Positions 1 through 9,475 are shown, counted from the stretch's first letter. The stretch: 41,986 nt of DNA from UBA7672 sp038326205 (GCA_038326205.1 JBBQJV010000035.1:1-41986); one strand, 5' to 3'. Numbers and translations are program-made. The notes: a model not told the origin generated them from the sequence alone.

Positions 1-899
1 CCCATGACATTGTTCCGCCAGTTCAACCCGGCCTCGGTCGTGAAGACCTTCTCCGCATCCGTCGGCGTCGCCAGCTTCATAAACCACTCGGTCCACTCCT
101 GCTCGCTCATCACGCCGCGACCCGCCGCATAGAGTATCGGCCGCGTCAGCCGCTCGGCCTCGCCCTGAATATACGCGCTGTGGAACTGTACGGCCTGTAT
201 TCCAACTGCCGAGATGATGACCCTCAACCCGTCAGCATCCACCTTCGGATTCAGCGCCAGTTGCATCAGCAGGTCCGACCCATGCGCCACCGCATGACGC
301 CAACCTTCCTGATCTTTGAACCCGCGATAATCTGAAATGTTGATGAACCAGTGCTGCGCCTGGACCAGCAGCTCAACGCGTTCTTCATCCGTGAGAAACG
401 CCTCAACTCGATCAGCCCGCGCCACCTCCGAAAGCGCCAGCGCGGCGAATGGTTGCTCAAACCCGAGCGGATCGGGCGCGTTCAACCGCGCCTCAAGATC
501 AACCAGCAGCGCCCGCTTTGTCGTATCATCAAGCTGCTTGCCCCGCAGCATGTGGCTCAGCACCTCGAACGCGATCCCGTCCCGCAATGCCGGATCGCGA
601 TCGCCAAGACACGCCACGATCCCCTTCGCGAAACGCCCACGCGCGACCACATCCGGGATTTCGAACTCCGCCGCCTTAAGCGCATCTAGCTTCGCGCGAT
701 CCCAGCCCGGCGGCGCACAATCCGGGTACGCCCGCCACTCCTCAAGCACGCGCTCGCGCGCAGCTATCTCCTCCCGCGAAGGGTTCGACGTCGAATCAAG
801 CGGGAATCCCACCATGAAGCGAGCCTGAGGTTCAGGCTGCTGTTCGCTCGCGCACGCCGCCAGCGCCATGAAACCAATGGCCACCAGAATCTGTTTCAT
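1..899 (-). CDS. DUF2785-family lipoprotein (3' end outside window)
   Basis: The frame opens with an ATG at 899 and runs off the left edge, giving the first 299 residues. The N-terminus is a lipoprotein signal (MKQILVAIGFMALAAC, lipobox LAAC), so the mature protein is probably anchored to a membrane through Cys16. The body is helical; the segment YRGFKDQEGWRHAVAHGSDLL is typical of the DUF2785 family (helical-repeat proteins of unknown function). No catalytic motif is visible. The gene is divergent from hisI, whose start lies 52 bp away. The family call rests on remembered motif likeness; the lipoprotein call is read from the sequence. Confidence 0.8.
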   Translation of the reverse strand, partial: MKQILVAIGFMALAACASEQQPEPQARFMVGFPLDSTSNPSREEIAARERVLEEWRAYPDCAPPGWDRAKLDALKAAEFEIPDVVARGRFAKGIVACLGDRDPALRDGIAFEVLSHMLRGKQLDDTTKRALLVDLEARLNAPDPLGFEQPFAALALSEVARADRVEAFLTDEERVELLVQAQHWFINISDYRGFKDQEGWRHAVAHGSDLLMQLALNPKVDADGLRVIISAVGIQAVQFHSAYIQGEAERLTRPILYAAGRGVMSEQEWTEWFMKLATPTDAEKVFTTEAGLNWRNNVM

Positions 900-951
900 A
901 TCCCTCGCATATCTGCTTCCCGCCCTCTCTACCACAGCGTAAGAACCGGCC

Positions 952-1332
952 ATGACCTTCGCCCCACCCCTATCCGGCTCCACGCAAGACGAGACCGTTG
1001 AGCTTCGTCCGAAGTTCGATGCTGATGGCCTCGTCGCCGCCATCGCGCAGGACGCCGACACCGGCGAAGTCCTGATGCTCGCCTGGATGAACGCCGAGGC
1101 GCTGCAACAAACCATCGACACCGGCCGCGCTGTCTACTGGTCGCGCTCGCGCAAGTCTCTCTGGAGAAAGGGCGACACGTCCGGTCACGAACAACACGTC
1201 GACGAAATCCGCGTCGATTGCGATCAGGACGCCATCCTTCTTAAGGTCCACCAGACCGGCGCCGCCTGCCACACTGGCCGCCGCTCGTGCTTCTATCGCA
1301 TCGCCACATCGGTGGGCCTCGGCGAAGCATGA
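952..1332 (+). CDS. hisI: phosphoribosyl-AMP cyclohydrolase HisI
   Basis: Catalyses hydrolytic ring opening of phosphoribosyl-AMP, the third step of histidine biosynthesis, in the cytoplasm. The 126 residues carry the family signatures in order: WSRSRKSLWRKGDTSG (about 63-78), DCDQDAILLKV (about 92-102) and GAACHTGRRSCFYR (about 105-118). The aspartates and cysteines of the last two motifs form the Mg and Zn sites. This is the single-domain form; no HisE (phosphoribosyl-ATP pyrophosphatase) domain is fused, which is usual in Alphaproteobacteria. No other his gene is nearby. Its stop overlaps the next start (ATGA at 1329-1332). Confidence 0.96.
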   Translation: MTFAPPLSGSTQDETVELRPKFDADGLVAAIAQDADTGEVLMLAWMNAEALQQTIDTGRAVYWSRSRKSLWRKGDTSGHEQHVDEIRVDCDQDAILLKVHQTGAACHTGRRSCFYRIATSVGLGEA

Positions 1333-1619
1333 AGCGCTGGATGGCCTTCCTTCTGCCGCGCACCGTCTCTGCTCGGACTACAATGAAGAATCTGGCGTCA
1401 GAACCCAGATGGTTTCATGAGTTTGGCGTCTACCGTGAATCGCCGTGGCATCTCGCTGGACTCTACAACGAACGACGCAGTGCGGAACGAAAAATGAAAA
1501 AACTGCAAATGAAGAACGCGCTGACAGGCTATCAAGTCGTTTGGGGAAAGGTGCAAGATGACTTGGACAACTTCGTTGTCCTCGACAAGGATCGCGGCCT
1601 GAACCATCCTGAGAAATGA
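1329..1619 (+). CDS. small hypothetical protein coupled to hisI
   Basis: The proposed start overlaps the hisI stop as ATGA, suggesting translational coupling; an alternative ATG lies at 1383. The product from 1329 is 96 residues, basic and charged, with no signal peptide or membrane segment and no motif I recognise. It contains a lysine-rich stretch (NERRSAERKMKKLQMKN) followed by ALTGYQVVWGKVQDDLDNFVV. Base composition of the second half is clearly more A/T-rich than its neighbours, which could mean recent acquisition or weak coding status. The long open frame on the other strand here is a shadow of the downstream gene. Confidence 0.5.
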   Translation: MKRWMAFLLPRTVSARTTMKNLASEPRWFHEFGVYRESPWHLAGLYNERRSAERKMKKLQMKNALTGYQVVWGKVQDDLDNFVVLDKDRGLNHPEK

Positions 1620-1638
1620 CATTCGGTGTGTCGTGTTC

Positions 1639-2667
1639 ATGAAGCGCCTGATCGCCTCGCTCTGCCTTGCAGCCCTTGCCGCCTGCGCGGCAGCCACGTT
1701 CAAGTCCGACATCGCCAAAGGCCCAACGCCGTGGACGCACACCGCGTTCGACGACAAGCCCGATGACTTCTCCTTCGCCGTCGTCGCTGACCTTGAGTCC
1801 GGCTATCGCCCCGGCGTGTTCGACGTCGCGCTGGCGGAACTCAAACTCCTGCGCCCCACCTTCATACTCACCATCGGCGACATGATCGATGGCGGCACGG
1901 AAGATGTGTCGGAACTCAAACGCCAGTGGGATGCATTCGACGCGCGCCTCAAGGACTCGGCGCCCTTCTTCCACATCGCCGGCAATCACGACATGACCAA
2001 CGTCACCCAACGTCAGGTCTGGGCCGACCGCTACGGCCCGCGCTACTACAGCTTCGTTTACCGCAACGTGCTGTTCCTCGCGCTCGACACCGAGGACTAC
2101 CCGGACGCGAAGATGCGACGGATCTACAGGATGCGCGCCGACTTTCTCACCGCCCGCAAGACCGATCCCGTCGCCGCCGAGAAGCTGCCCTACCGCGCGC
2201 TCCAGGAATCCTACTCCGGCGAGATCGGCCCTGACCAATCCGCCTATCTCGAGAAAGCCATCGCAGACAATCCCGGCGTCCGTTGGACCGTCCTGCTGAT
2301 GCACAAGCCGGTCTATGATCGCGAAGGCGACGGCGGGCTTGCCCGCATCGAAGCTGCCCTCGTTGATCGCCCCTACACCCTGCTCAACGGCCACCTGCAT
2401 CGCTACAGCTACAGCCAGCGCCCGACCTCAATCGGAGCGCATCGCGATTACATCATGCTTGGCACGACGGGTGGCGAACGCGGCTTCGATGGCTCCACCG
2501 GGGCGGTTGACCACTTCATGTGGCTCACCATGAGCAAGGATGGGCCGTCCATCGCCAACGTTCGTCTTGATGGTATATTTGACAAGACCGGCGCCATTCC
2601 CGCTGCCGGCGCAAAGCTCTGCCTCGATTGGGGCGCACCACCCTGTCCCGCAGTCCCTCAGCGTTAG
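1639..2667 (+). CDS. secreted metallophosphoesterase lipoprotein
   Basis: A calcineurin-like metallophosphoesterase with a lipoprotein signal (MKRLIASLCLAALAAC, Cys16), so it should act in the periplasm. Metal-site motifs appear in family order: ADLESGYRPGVFD (about 50-62), GDMIDG (80-85), AGNHD (114-118), LLMHKP (about 221) and NGHLHRYS (about 256). The first motif has D-L-E where classical enzymes have D-x-H; a related family of secreted enzymes with an 'RTGGHRPGVF'-like stretch also departs from the classical motif. A GTG at 1633 is in frame, but the ATG at 1639 gives the cleaner signal peptide. The next gene begins 10 bp after its stop, so the two secreted hydrolases are probably co-transcribed. 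Substrate unknown. Confidence 0.85.
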   Translation: MKRLIASLCLAALAACAAATFKSDIAKGPTPWTHTAFDDKPDDFSFAVVADLESGYRPGVFDVALAELKLLRPTFILTIGDMIDGGTEDVSELKRQWDAFDARLKDSAPFFHIAGNHDMTNVTQRQVWADRYGPRYYSFVYRNVLFLALDTEDYPDAKMRRIYRMRADFLTARKTDPVAAEKLPYRALQESYSGEIGPDQSAYLEKAIADNPGVRWTVLLMHKPVYDREGDGGLARIEAALVDRPYTLLNGHLHRYSYSQRPTSIGAHRDYIMLGTTGGERGFDGSTGAVDHFMWLTMSKDGPSIANVRLDGIFDKTGAIPAAGAKLCLDWGAPPCPAVPQR

Positions 2668-2676
2668 GAGACATCC

Positions 2677-3741
2677 GTGCTCAAGGCCTTCACCGCTATC
2701 GCCGCAGTCATCGCGCTTTCCGCCTGCGCCATGCAGGCTGGCGCGACGCCGGAGCAGACAGCGACGACCGCGCCCGTTGCCTCCGGCTGGAACGCCGCCG
2801 CGCTGGCCGAGACGGTCGCCTACGTCCAGTCGCAGAAAACCAGCGGCTTCCTGATCATCCAGGACGGCGAGACAATCGCTGAAAATAACTGGCCGCTGAC
2901 CGATGCAGATGAATTATTCCGCGCCAACTTCGTCCACGGCACAGCTGGCGGCGCCCTGCGCGAAGACGTCGCCTCGCAACAGAAGAGCTTTGTCGCCCTG
3001 CTCGTAGGCGTTGGTATCGACAAGGGTCTGATCGATCTCGCCAAGCCCGTCTCCGCCTATCTTGGCGCCGGCTGGTCGAAAGCGACGCCCGAACAGGAAG
3101 CGGCCATCTCCGTCCGTAACCTGATGGAGATGAACTCGGGCCTAAAAGAAAATCTCACGTTCGACGCGGCGCCCGACACGAAGTTCTTCTACAACACGCC
3201 AGCCTACGCCCTCCTGAAGCCAGTGCTCGAGAAAGCCTCCGGCCAGTCGCTCATCATCCTGAGCCAGCTATGGCTCACCAAGATCGCGGACATGCACGAC
3301 TCGGGCTGGGAGGATCGCCCCCCCGCGTTCGCGGACGTCGGCAATCCGACAGGCATGGTGACCACTCCCCGCGACATCGCGCGCATGGGCCAGATCGTTC
3401 TCGATGGCGGCACGAAGCCCAACGGCGCGCGTATCATTTCGAAGACGCAACTCGACGCGCTGTTCGTGCGCACCAAAACCAATCCCGCTTACGGCCATCT
3501 CTGGTGGCTCAATGGCGGCGACGAGACCGTCAGCCCCGGCCCAGCGTCTCCGCGCCGCGCCGGACAGTTCATCGAGGCCGCCCCGCACGACATGATCGCA
3601 GCGATGGGCGCCATGGACCGCAAACTCTTCATTGTCCCGTCAATGAAACTCCTCGTCATCCGCACCGGCCAGGGCGCGCCTGACAAGGAGTTCAACGAGA
3701 AACTCTGGCAACATCTCAACACTGCGATGCGGCGACATTAA
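2677..3741 (+). CDS. beta-lactamase-like serine hydrolase lipoprotein
   Basis: Starts with GTG behind AGGAG (2667-2671), which overlaps the previous stop. The N-terminus is a lipoprotein signal (LSAC, Cys17). The fold is that of class C beta-lactamases and 6-aminohexanoate-dimer hydrolase-type esterases: the catalytic S-x-x-K is SQQK at 100-103, followed by SFVALLVGVGIDKGL, and the second motif is probably Tyr172-Asn173 in FFYNTPAYALL. NLMEMNSGL (149-155) and GHLWWLNGG near the C-terminus are also typical. Activity could be esterase, amidase or peptidase; nothing in the sequence shows that it degrades antibiotics. 354 residues is normal length. Confidence 0.86.
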   Translation: MLKAFTAIAAVIALSACAMQAGATPEQTATTAPVASGWNAAALAETVAYVQSQKTSGFLIIQDGETIAENNWPLTDADELFRANFVHGTAGGALREDVASQQKSFVALLVGVGIDKGLIDLAKPVSAYLGAGWSKATPEQEAAISVRNLMEMNSGLKENLTFDAAPDTKFFYNTPAYALLKPVLEKASGQSLIILSQLWLTKIADMHDSGWEDRPPAFADVGNPTGMVTTPRDIARMGQIVLDGGTKPNGARIISKTQLDALFVRTKTNPAYGHLWWLNGGDETVSPGPASPRRAGQFIEAAPHDMIAAMGAMDRKLFIVPSMKLLVIRTGQGAPDKEFNEKLWQHLNTAMRRH

Positions 3742-3848
3742 CTGCGAGCCCGCGAGTTAATCTTTCGCCTCAGCTTCTCCGCATTTCCTGCCTGCAATCC
3801 GCCTTGGGCGGACGCGAGGCTCTGCGCATCGTGACAACGGAGATGAAC

Positions 3849-4145
3849 ATGAAACGGGAGTTGGCTGTCGCAGGGATCGCGCTGGTGGTCTCTATCCTGT
3901 TGTCCTCGCCCACCTTCGCGCAGGAAAAAACGTCCGCGCTCAACGCCTCGCCCGCGCCGGCACCAATCGAAACGGTCACATCAGTACACGAGGAAGAACT
4001 CTCGATCGACGACGCGATCAGAATGGCGTCAACACCGGCGGAACGCGCTGCGGTTCTCCGCCGCTGTGCTGGCCCGCCGCCGCGCTTCATGACCCCCGCG
4101 GCGGCTGAAGCGCCCGCAAGCGAACCCGCCGGTGTAGCCGAGTAG
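3849..4145 (+). CDS. small secreted protein, alanine/proline-rich
   Basis: Starts at the ATG at 3849, six bases after GGAG (3839-3842); an ATG at 3843 in the same frame sits directly against the SD. The 98-residue product has a clear Sec signal peptide (MKRELAVAGIALVVSILL.. ending near FAQ), then a low-complexity region rich in Ala, Pro, Glu and Ser, an acidic segment EEELSIDDAI, and one cysteine (LRRCAGPPP). No family recognised. About 105 bp separate it from the preceding stop and 82 bp from the next gene, so it may be transcribed alone. Confidence 0.6.
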   Translation: MKRELAVAGIALVVSILLSSPTFAQEKTSALNASPAPAPIETVTSVHEEELSIDDAIRMASTPAERAAVLRRCAGPPPRFMTPAAAEAPASEPAGVAE

Positions 4146-4227
4146 TACCGACTTCCCGCGCGACGGGTCTTCCCATCTGCGGCAGGCATGCTAACGCAAA
4201 CCCTCACCTGCGGAGGATGAGTACCCT

Positions 4228-5292
4228 ATGAAGAGCCAAGCCATCGTCGCCTACGGCAAACCGCTCGAGGAAGTCACCTCCGACATCCCCGCCCCCAAGG
4301 GCACGGAAGTTCTGGTCAAGATCACCTTCTCTGGCGTCTGCCATTCGGACGTCCACCTACAGGACGGCCATGTCGACCTCGGCGACGGCGACAAGCTCGA
4401 CTGGTCCAAGGGCCGCACGCTGCCCCACACGCTAGGCCATGAAATCGAGGGTATGCTCTCGGCTGTCGGCCCGGATGCGCAGGGTCTGCTCGAAGGCCGC
4501 GCGGTCGGACAGCGCTTCGTGGTCTTCCCGTGGATCGGCTGCGGCGAGTGCGCCACGTGCAAACGCGACCAGGAACACATCTGCAACAAGCCGCGCCAGC
4601 TCGGCATTCAGGTCGCCGGCGGTTATTCCGAATACGTCCTCGTCCCGCACCCGAAATACCTGCTTGACGCAACCGGCGTTCCCGAAGGTCTCGCCGCCAC
4701 CTACATGTGCTCGGGCATCACGGCCTACTCGGCGTTGAAGAAAATCCGCACAGCCTACGAAGGCGAGTCGATCGCCATCGTCGGTCTCGGCGGCGTCGGC
4801 ATGATGGGGCTGCAGTTCGCGCGCGCCATGTTCCCGAACAACAAGATCATCGGCTGTGACATCGACGCGAAGAAGCTCGGCGCTGCGATGGCCGCCGGCG
4901 CCCACGCCGTCTACAATTCGAAGGAAGCTGACAGCCTGAAGCAACTCAAGCTCGACACGGCAGGCGGCGTTGCGGCCGCGGTTGATTTCGTCGGCTCGAC
5001 GCCCTCGCTCAACTTCGCCAACGGCGCCATCCGCCGCGGCGGCGAGATCGTGGTCGTCGGTCTGTTCGGCGGTAAATTCGCAGCGCCGATCCCGTCCTTC
5101 CCCGGTCGCCCCTATTCGATAGTCGGCTCCTACACGGGGCCACTCGGTGAAACGCGCGACATGATGGAACTGGTACGCGCCGGCAAGATCTCACCGATCC
5201 CCGTCGAAACTCGCCCACTCGACCAGGCCGAGCACACGCTCAACCAGCTGCGCGAAGGCAAGATCGTCGGCCGCGTTGTTCTGAAGCCGTAG
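4228..5292 (+). CDS. zinc-dependent alcohol dehydrogenase (MDR family)
   Basis: A 354-residue medium-chain dehydrogenase that oxidises an alcohol or reduces an aldehyde with NAD(P). Catalytic zinc ligands are Cys38 (GVCHSD), His71-Glu72 (LGHEIEG) and Cys161 (MCSGITAYSAL). Structural zinc cysteines are 105, 108, 111 and 119 (CGECATCKRDQEHIC). The Rossmann motif is GLGGVG at 186-191. The ATG follows GGAGG with about 10 bases between. Closest in layout to AdhP/AdhA-type enzymes; substrate cannot be told. Its stop is two bases from the end of the convergent kinase gene. Confidence 0.93.
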   Translation: MKSQAIVAYGKPLEEVTSDIPAPKGTEVLVKITFSGVCHSDVHLQDGHVDLGDGDKLDWSKGRTLPHTLGHEIEGMLSAVGPDAQGLLEGRAVGQRFVVFPWIGCGECATCKRDQEHICNKPRQLGIQVAGGYSEYVLVPHPKYLLDATGVPEGLAATYMCSGITAYSALKKIRTAYEGESIAIVGLGGVGMMGLQFARAMFPNNKIIGCDIDAKKLGAAMAAGAHAVYNSKEADSLKQLKLDTAGGVAAAVDFVGSTPSLNFANGAIRRGGEIVVVGLFGGKFAAPIPSFPGRPYSIVGSYTGPLGETRDMMELVRAGKISPIPVETRPLDQAEHTLNQLREGKIVGRVVLKP

Positions 5293-5293
5293 C

Positions 5294-7585
5294 TTAGGCG
5301 GCGATGCCCGCGATCAGCTGGCGTTCGCCCATCGCAGCCGCGATCTTGGACGTCAGCTCGCGCTGGTCTAGCGGCTTCGAGACATAGTCCGACATACCCA
5401 ACGCCAGATAGCGTTCGCGGTCGCCGCTCATCGCGTCGGCCGTAAGCGCGATCACCGGCAGAGAGCGCCACGCTTCTCTGGATCCGCGGATGCGCTTGAT
5501 TGCTTCCTTGCCGTCCATCACGGGCATGTGCACGTCCAGCAGCACGAGATCGAACGCGTCACTGTGCAGTCGGTCCAGGGCTTCCTGGCCATTCACTGCC
5601 TCGACGAATTTCGGCGACAGCTGAGCCGTGAACAGTTTCACCACCTGCCGGTTCACCGCATTGTCGTCCACCAGCAGGATCCTGATACCGCGCAGCTTGC
5701 GCAGCGTTTCCTCGTCCACAGGCGGCAGCGTTGCATCCGTCCGCGTTGAGCTGGCATTTTCATCCACGGCTTCAGCGGTGAACGTAAGTGTAAAGGTCGA
5801 GCCTTCGCCCGGTGCGCTGTCAACGGCGACGTCGCCGCCCATCAGGCGCGCGAGCTGGCGCGTGATCGCAAGTCCCAGACCCGATCCGCCGAAGCGGCGC
5901 GTGATGGTCGCGTCGGCCTGCGTGAAGGTGGTGAACAGGCGCTGCGTCACAGCAGTCGTCATGCCAATGCCGGTGTCGGTCACGGCAACCGTGATCATCC
6001 AATTGCCCGGCGTGGTCTCCTGCGAGCCAACCTTGACGCTAACACGGCCGATCTCGGTAAACTTGATGGCGTTCGACAGCAGGTTGCCGACGCACTGGCG
6101 CACCCGCACCGGATCGTAATGCAGCAGACGCGGCAGGCCAGGCGCGATGTCGAGGTCGATCGTGAGCCCGCGCTCAACCGCCTTGGAGAGGAATAGCTGG
6201 CGCAGGCGATCGAATGTGACAGCGAGTTCGCCGTCCGCACCGGCGATCTCGATCTTTCCGGCTTCGATCTTCGACAGGTCGAGCACGTCGTTCAGCAAGG
6301 CGGTCAACGTGCGGCCGGACTCGAGAATGATATCCACCTTCTCGCGCTGGTCCGCGAGCAGGCCGTCGCCGACCAGCGATTGCGCCATACCCAGCACGCC
6401 ATTCAGTGGCGTACGGATTTCGTGGCTCATCGAGGCGAGGAAGTTCGATTTGGCGACCGTCGCTGCCTCTGCCTGATGCTTCGCTTCGATCAGGGCGAGT
6501 TCCTGTGCCTTCTGTTCCTGAATATCGAGCATCAGGCCGATCGCCCGCGTCGGTACGCCATGCTCGTTGCGCTGTACGCGCATGAAGAGACGCACCCACT
6601 GCTGGTCACGACCTGGTCGATAGAGCCGCGCATCGATCGACTCGACGCCGGGCGAGCGCAGGCAACGCTCCCAGCTCTCGCGTACGGCCGGAATGTCTTC
6701 GTCGTGATACATGCCGAACGGCGTCATCGCATGACGCGCCAGCGCCTCCTGCCCGGCCAGCGCCTGATATTGCGGCGAGGTCCAGCGCTCCGACGAACGC
6801 AGGTCTATCTCGTAGACGCCAGCGCTCGCCGCGCTCATCGCGATCTCGAGGCGATCGTTTATGACGGATGCCTGGTCGCGTGCATCCACCAGCTCGGTGA
6901 TGTTCTGCGACAGGCCGAAGATCTCGAACTTGCCGGACGGCAGCCTGCGGCCCGACGTGAATTGCGCCAACGTATGGCGCCACGCTCCGTCTGCCTTGCG
7001 CCGGCGCAGGTGCAACGTCGCAGTGCCGCCTTCGGTCGACAGACGTTCGCGAACAGCTGCGTCCTTCTCAACGTCATCCTGATGCAGGTCCCTGACGATC
7101 TCGCTGATATGGTAAGTCGTCAGCGGCTCCCCACGACGGATCAGGGCTTCGGAGAAGTGGTACGTGCCGTCGTCGGGGTTGTAGCGGAACATGCCGATGT
7201 CGGCGTCGCGCATCAGGCGGTCACGCACGTCGATCGCGGCGACCAGCTTGCCCAGCATGCTCCACTCGCTAGTCACATCGGTCAGTGTCGCGATGCCTTC
7301 GGTCACGCCACGACCCCAGCGCGGACGCAGCCAGCGCTCGCCGCGCGATGTCGCGAAACGATAGACTGCACCCTCGCCATAGAATTTGTGCTCGGCGGCG
7401 GCGTTCTCCAGCACGTCATTCAGTTTTTGCCCGGCCACGCCCTGGGGCGACAATCCGGTCAGCTGGAAGAAGAGCTCGTTGGCCTCCACAAGCTGGTCGT
7501 CCGCGTCGACGCGAACACCGGCGATGCCGAGCGCTCCGAGCTGCTCAAACAACGCCGTGGCGTCGGTATCGGGTTCGTGGACCAA
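5294..7585 (-). CDS. PAS-rich hybrid sensor histidine kinase
   Basis: 763 residues without transmembrane segments, so a soluble cytoplasmic sensor. Three PAS-like regions cover about 10-110, 125-235 and 245-360. HisKA follows with phospho-acceptor His388 (SHEIRTPLNGVLG), then the ATPase with N box NLLSNAIKF (501-509), G1 DTGIGM (537-542), F box and G2 GGSGLGLA (566-573). The C-terminal receiver has Asp640/641, phospho-Asp684 (LLDVHMP) and Lys737. No output domain or adjacent response regulator is present, so a phosphotransferase partner elsewhere is expected. The only supported start is TTG at 7585, with a weak SD. It follows phoD on the same strand after 128 bp. Confidence 0.93.
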   Translation of the reverse strand: MVHEPDTDATALFEQLGALGIAGVRVDADDQLVEANELFFQLTGLSPQGVAGQKLNDVLENAAAEHKFYGEGAVYRFATSRGERWLRPRWGRGVTEGIATLTDVTSEWSMLGKLVAAIDVRDRLMRDADIGMFRYNPDDGTYHFSEALIRRGEPLTTYHISEIVRDLHQDDVEKDAAVRERLSTEGGTATLHLRRRKADGAWRHTLAQFTSGRRLPSGKFEIFGLSQNITELVDARDQASVINDRLEIAMSAASAGVYEIDLRSSERWTSPQYQALAGQEALARHAMTPFGMYHDEDIPAVRESWERCLRSPGVESIDARLYRPGRDQQWVRLFMRVQRNEHGVPTRAIGLMLDIQEQKAQELALIEAKHQAEAATVAKSNFLASMSHEIRTPLNGVLGMAQSLVGDGLLADQREKVDIILESGRTLTALLNDVLDLSKIEAGKIEIAGADGELAVTFDRLRQLFLSKAVERGLTIDLDIAPGLPRLLHYDPVRVRQCVGNLLSNAIKFTEIGRVSVKVGSQETTPGNWMITVAVTDTGIGMTTAVTQRLFTTFTQADATITRRFGGSGLGLAITRQLARLMGGDVAVDSAPGEGSTFTLTFTAEAVDENASSTRTDATLPPVDEETLRKLRGIRILLVDDNAVNRQVVKLFTAQLSPKFVEAVNGQEALDRLHSDAFDLVLLDVHMPVMDGKEAIKRIRGSREAWRSLPVIALTADAMSGDRERYLALGMSDYVSKPLDQRELTSKIAAAMGERQLIAGIAA

Positions 7586-7713
7586 GGTGGAGCCCCTGCC
7601 GTCAGAAGGCGAACAACAAAGGAACCTAGTCCGCCGCGCGTTAATACGTCCTTGCTGCCGGCATCCATTTCCCCGGAATCAACGGGTTTTTGGTGGCCAT
7701 CTGGTTAAACCTG

Positions 7714-9411
7714 TTACCCCGCCGTAATGTTGGCGTTGCCCATAATCCGTTGCAAACCGCCTATGCCTCCCACTTCGTTCTCCCGCGCTATGAACTTCGC
7801 GTCTGTAGAGGCGAAATAGTCGCGGGACTTGATGGTCGACACCTTGATGAACTCGGCCTCGACAAGATCCGCCTTCAGGGTCAGCAGGGTGAAGCCCTTC
7901 GAAAATGCGTTGTAATACAGGACCTCGTCGTTCGCCTCCGGCATCATCCAGTTCAGCTCCTCGAACGGCACGCTGTCCCCCGCCCCCGGCGACGTGAGCG
8001 ACGTACAGCCGAATTCCACGCCTCGTTTCTGGCCGCCATTGTCATGCAACTCGTTCGCCCAGGCCGTATGGGTATCGCCCGTAAGGGTGATCAGCCTGGC
8101 ATTGGCCGCCTTGGCTGAGGCATAGAGCCGCTCGCGCGCCGCCGGAAAGCCGGACCATGCATCGGGATTCCATTCGAGGCCCCAGCGTGCTGTAGCATAG
8201 AATCGCTTCGCGCCTTGCGAGACCTGCGCGTATTTTTCAGCCGGAAGGAACTTCTGCAGGTCAGGCATCTTCACCTTGGCCATGGTCACCTGATTGCCCA
8301 ACACCTGCCATTTGCGACCGGATGCAGCCGACGTCTTCAGCTCCTGCGCCAGCCAGGCTTCCTGCTCAGGGCCCATCAGCGTACGTTGCGGGTCGGCGAT
8401 CTTCGCCTGCAGCGCCGCAGCGATCGCCGGGCGCTCGGCATCTGGCGCCATAAACAGCTCGCCAAACGTCAAATCCTCACTGCGCCCGACCAGACGGGTC
8501 TCCAGCAGGAACAGCGTCGCCAGCTCGCCGATATCGAACTTGCGCCACATCGCTTCCTTCCCCCTGCCCGGAACAGGATCGCGCACCGGCATCCACTCCA
8601 GATACGCCTGAATCGCTGCGGCCTTGCGAACGCTCCACTCGCCCTCGGTCTCGGCTTGATGGTTTTCGGCCCCGGTGCGATAGCTATTGTTGGCGGACTC
8701 ATGATCGTCCCAGGTGCAGAACCAGGGTGCGATTGCGTGCGCCGCCTGCGTATCGGGATCGGACTTGTACTGCGCATGGCGTTGCCGGTAATCGGCCAGC
8801 GAGACGGCCTCGTGCTCCGGCTCGTGATTACGGCCGAGCTGCTTGCCCATCGCGCCGCCATATCCGGCTACGCCATATTCATAGATGTAGTCGCCGAGAT
8901 GGATCACGGCGTCGATCTCGCCTTTGGCGCCCCGCTTGGCGATCTCGCGATAGGCGTTGAAGAACCCGAACGGCCAGTTGGAGCACGACACCACGGCAAG
9001 CCGGTAGTCGGCTACGCCGTTCTCAGGCAGCGTCCGCGTCACGCCACCCGGCGATGCGGTGCGGCCGGCCGTGAACCAGTAATAATACATCTGCCCCGGC
9101 TGCAGCCCGTCGACCTCGACCTTGACCGTGTAGTCGCGCTCCGGCCCGGTGTTGAACGTCCCGCGCTTCACCACGTCCTTGAACGCCGTATCTCGCGACA
9201 GTGCCCAGCCCACCGGCACCGGTCCCTCAACATCGGGCGACACCCGCGTCCAGAGAACCACGGCCGTCTGGGTTGGATCGCCCGACGCCACCCCATGCCG
9301 GAACGCCGCATTGCCTGCATAAGTGGGTCCGGCAGCCGTTGTGGTGCAAGCCACAGCCCCTAGACCGGCAATTCCGAACCCCAGCGCACCGCGTCGTGTC
9401 AGCCTGGTCAT
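7714..9411 (-). CDS. phoD: alkaline phosphatase D family protein PhoD
   Basis: A 565-residue PhoD phosphodiesterase/phosphatase exported by the Tat route: the N-terminus has twin arginines (TRLTRRGALGFGIAGLG) followed by a possible lipobox (GAVAC). An N-terminal beta domain (about 30-130, 'RHGVASGDPTQTAVVLWTRV') precedes the metallophosphatase core, with HLGDYIYEYG, FCTWDDHESANN, and a C-terminal LTGDTHTAWANEL. Members use Fe/Ca to hydrolyse phosphate mono- or diesters and are often induced by phosphate starvation; no Pho box was recognised. Divergent from the pseudouridine synthase gene with 64 bp between starts. Confidence 0.95.
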   Translation of the reverse strand: MTRLTRRGALGFGIAGLGAVACTTTAAGPTYAGNAAFRHGVASGDPTQTAVVLWTRVSPDVEGPVPVGWALSRDTAFKDVVKRGTFNTGPERDYTVKVEVDGLQPGQMYYYWFTAGRTASPGGVTRTLPENGVADYRLAVVSCSNWPFGFFNAYREIAKRGAKGEIDAVIHLGDYIYEYGVAGYGGAMGKQLGRNHEPEHEAVSLADYRQRHAQYKSDPDTQAAHAIAPWFCTWDDHESANNSYRTGAENHQAETEGEWSVRKAAAIQAYLEWMPVRDPVPGRGKEAMWRKFDIGELATLFLLETRLVGRSEDLTFGELFMAPDAERPAIAAALQAKIADPQRTLMGPEQEAWLAQELKTSAASGRKWQVLGNQVTMAKVKMPDLQKFLPAEKYAQVSQGAKRFYATARWGLEWNPDAWSGFPAARERLYASAKAANARLITLTGDTHTAWANELHDNGGQKRGVEFGCTSLTSPGAGDSVPFEELNWMMPEANDEVLYYNAFSKGFTLLTLKADLVEAEFIKVSTIKSRDYFASTDAKFIARENEVGGIGGLQRIMGNANITAG

Positions 9412-9475
9412 GGATTTATCCTCACCGCCGGGTTACTTGCCCAATCCCTACCTCGCAGCGCATCGCGACGAAAGC

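Noticed and set aside
1378..2400. 340-codon open frame on the minus strand
   Set aside because: Antisense to the metallophosphoesterase gene, whose motifs are clear; such frames are expected in GC-rich DNA.
6380..7708. 442-codon open frame on the plus strand
   Set aside because: Lies across the hybrid kinase gene on the other strand and has no recognisable domain.
8215..9363. 382-codon open frame on the plus strand
   Set aside because: Shadow of phoD; very Arg/Leu-rich and without a domain.
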